Part shown: positions 6,441 to 6,680 of the stretch, one piece after another | How positions within the stretch are numbered: position 1 is the stretch's first letter | Layout: each line of letters starts with the position of its first letter | DNA from: Acidimicrobiaceae bacterium | Lineage (GTDB): Bacteria > Actinomycetota > Acidimicrobiia > Acidimicrobiales > Acidimicrobiaceae | Direction: 5' to 3' | Assembly (NCBI GenBank): GCA_013044415.1 | Contig: JABEUO010000258.1 | Coordinates: forward strand, 1 to 6,680 | Length of the DNA: 6,680 nt | Translations under genes and position numbers: made by a program | The notes under the pieces: model-generated | The model's database searches: none | Told to the model about the DNA's origin: nothing | Seen by the model: only the letters and a program-made list of their open reading frames with translations

Positions 6441-6477
6441 TTGAATGCTCCCTGGGATAATCCCGGGGAGCATTCAA
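6441..6477 (-). promoter_or_regulatory. Intercistronic hairpin between the binding-protein gene and livH
   Basis: TTGAATGCTCCC (6441-6452) is perfectly complementary to GGGAGCATTCAA (6466-6477). Inside the 13-nt interval, GGGA (6454-6457) pairs with TCCC (6461-6464) around a TAA loop. The minus-strand RNA thus forms a 12-bp stem, one C-A mismatch, then 4 bp. It starts 11 nt after the binding-protein stop codon and ends about 17 nt before the livH Shine-Dalgarno sequence. No T-run follows, so it is more likely a 3'-end stabiliser or partial terminator than a full stop. By analogy with the malE-malF intergenic repeats of E. coli, it would favour accumulation of binding-protein mRNA over permease mRNA. 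Confidence 0.65.
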
Positions 6478-6488
6478 AGCCTTCTAAG

Positions 6489-6680
6489 TTATGCTCCGGG
6501 AGCGGGATAGACAGCAGTTCCTGTTGCCTGGCTGGCGGGATAGACCGCCTTAAGTGTGATCCCCGTGCTCGAAGGGAACAGCTGTGCAACCGGCAAAAGC
6601 TCGCCAGTTTGAGCACCTTCGGAGTTGAGGACAAACTTGCCATCAAGAGTTGTCATATTTCCCGATGCAGCCATTGCTCC
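6489..6680 (-). CDS. C-terminal part of ABC transporter substrate-binding protein (LivJ/LivK-like), runs off the right edge
   Basis: Only the last 63 residues are in the window; the frame is open to the edge and ends at TAA 6491-6489. The segment contains GNMTTLDGKFVLNSEGAQTG, then ELLPVAQLF, a TGITLKAVYPA strand and the ending TGTAVYPAPGA. This fits the end of the periplasmic-binding-protein type 1 fold used by HAAT importers (Peripla_BP_6-like). There, a strand-rich 'fd-x-nG-x-ntg-x-x-pv-x-q' stretch is followed by V-x-P-x-x-x-A-x-G and a short proline-rich tail. Position is the stronger evidence: it directly precedes livH on the same strand, as livJ/livK do. The protein would be exported and tethered or periplasmic, delivering solute to LivHM. 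An internal ATG at 6674 is not the start, since it would leave a meaningless 61-residue peptide. Confidence 0.8.
   Translation of the reverse strand, partial: GAMAASGNMTTLDGKFVLNSEGAQTGELLPVAQLFPSSTGITLKAVYPASQATGTAVYPAPGA

Noticed and set aside
6437..6646. Alternative minus-strand frame over the end of the binding-protein gene
   Set aside because: It is out of frame with the binding-protein tail and crosses the intercistronic hairpin, and its translation shows no family character.
1..6680. tRNA, rRNA, CRISPR array, insertion sequence or phage attachment site
   Set aside because: I looked for tandem repeats with regular spacers, transposase motifs, terminal inverted repeats and tRNA T-loop signatures on both strands and saw none that held up.

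Overview
This is bacterial DNA of moderate GC content (about half G+C by eye). It holds two unrelated transport modules that face each other, plus a nearly gene-free left flank. Strong GGAGG-type ribosome binding sites, GTG and TTG starts, and hairpins without U-tracts would suit an actinobacterium, but this is only a weak inference and no taxonomic marker is present.

Left flank (1-678): there is no convincing intact gene. One short open frame (437-562) encodes a peptide that looks to me like a shortened Lrp/AsnC-type ligand-binding (RAM) domain, possibly a remnant. The rest looks non-coding or decayed.

Module 1 (679-3055): a TetR-family repressor on the minus strand (679-1383) is divergent from a DHA2-type 14-helix MFS exporter on the plus strand (1474-2997). 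The 90-bp gap between them carries two copies of AAGTGGAG-N6-TCTCC whose starts are exactly 42 bp apart. They flank a TATA-rich core that could hold overlapping divergent -10 boxes. This is the layout expected of a repressor controlling itself and an efflux pump in response to a toxic ligand. A 16-bp hairpin follows the exporter.

Module 2 (3157-6680, minus strand): a branched-chain amino acid type (HAAT/Liv) ABC importer. In transcription order it is the substrate-binding protein (only its C-terminal 63 residues are in the window), LivH-like permease, LivM-like permease, LivG-like ATPase and LivF-like ATPase. The four downstream genes overlap by 8, 8 and 14 nt, which implies translational coupling. 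A long hairpin separates the binding-protein gene from livH and could set a higher level of binding protein than of membrane subunits. The LivG-like ATPase has an atypical ABC signature (LTAAQ) and an atypical residue after Walker B (DEL).

I found no wholly new system. The most interesting items are the paired operator candidates, the intercistronic hairpin, the LivG variant motifs and the possible RAM-domain remnant.
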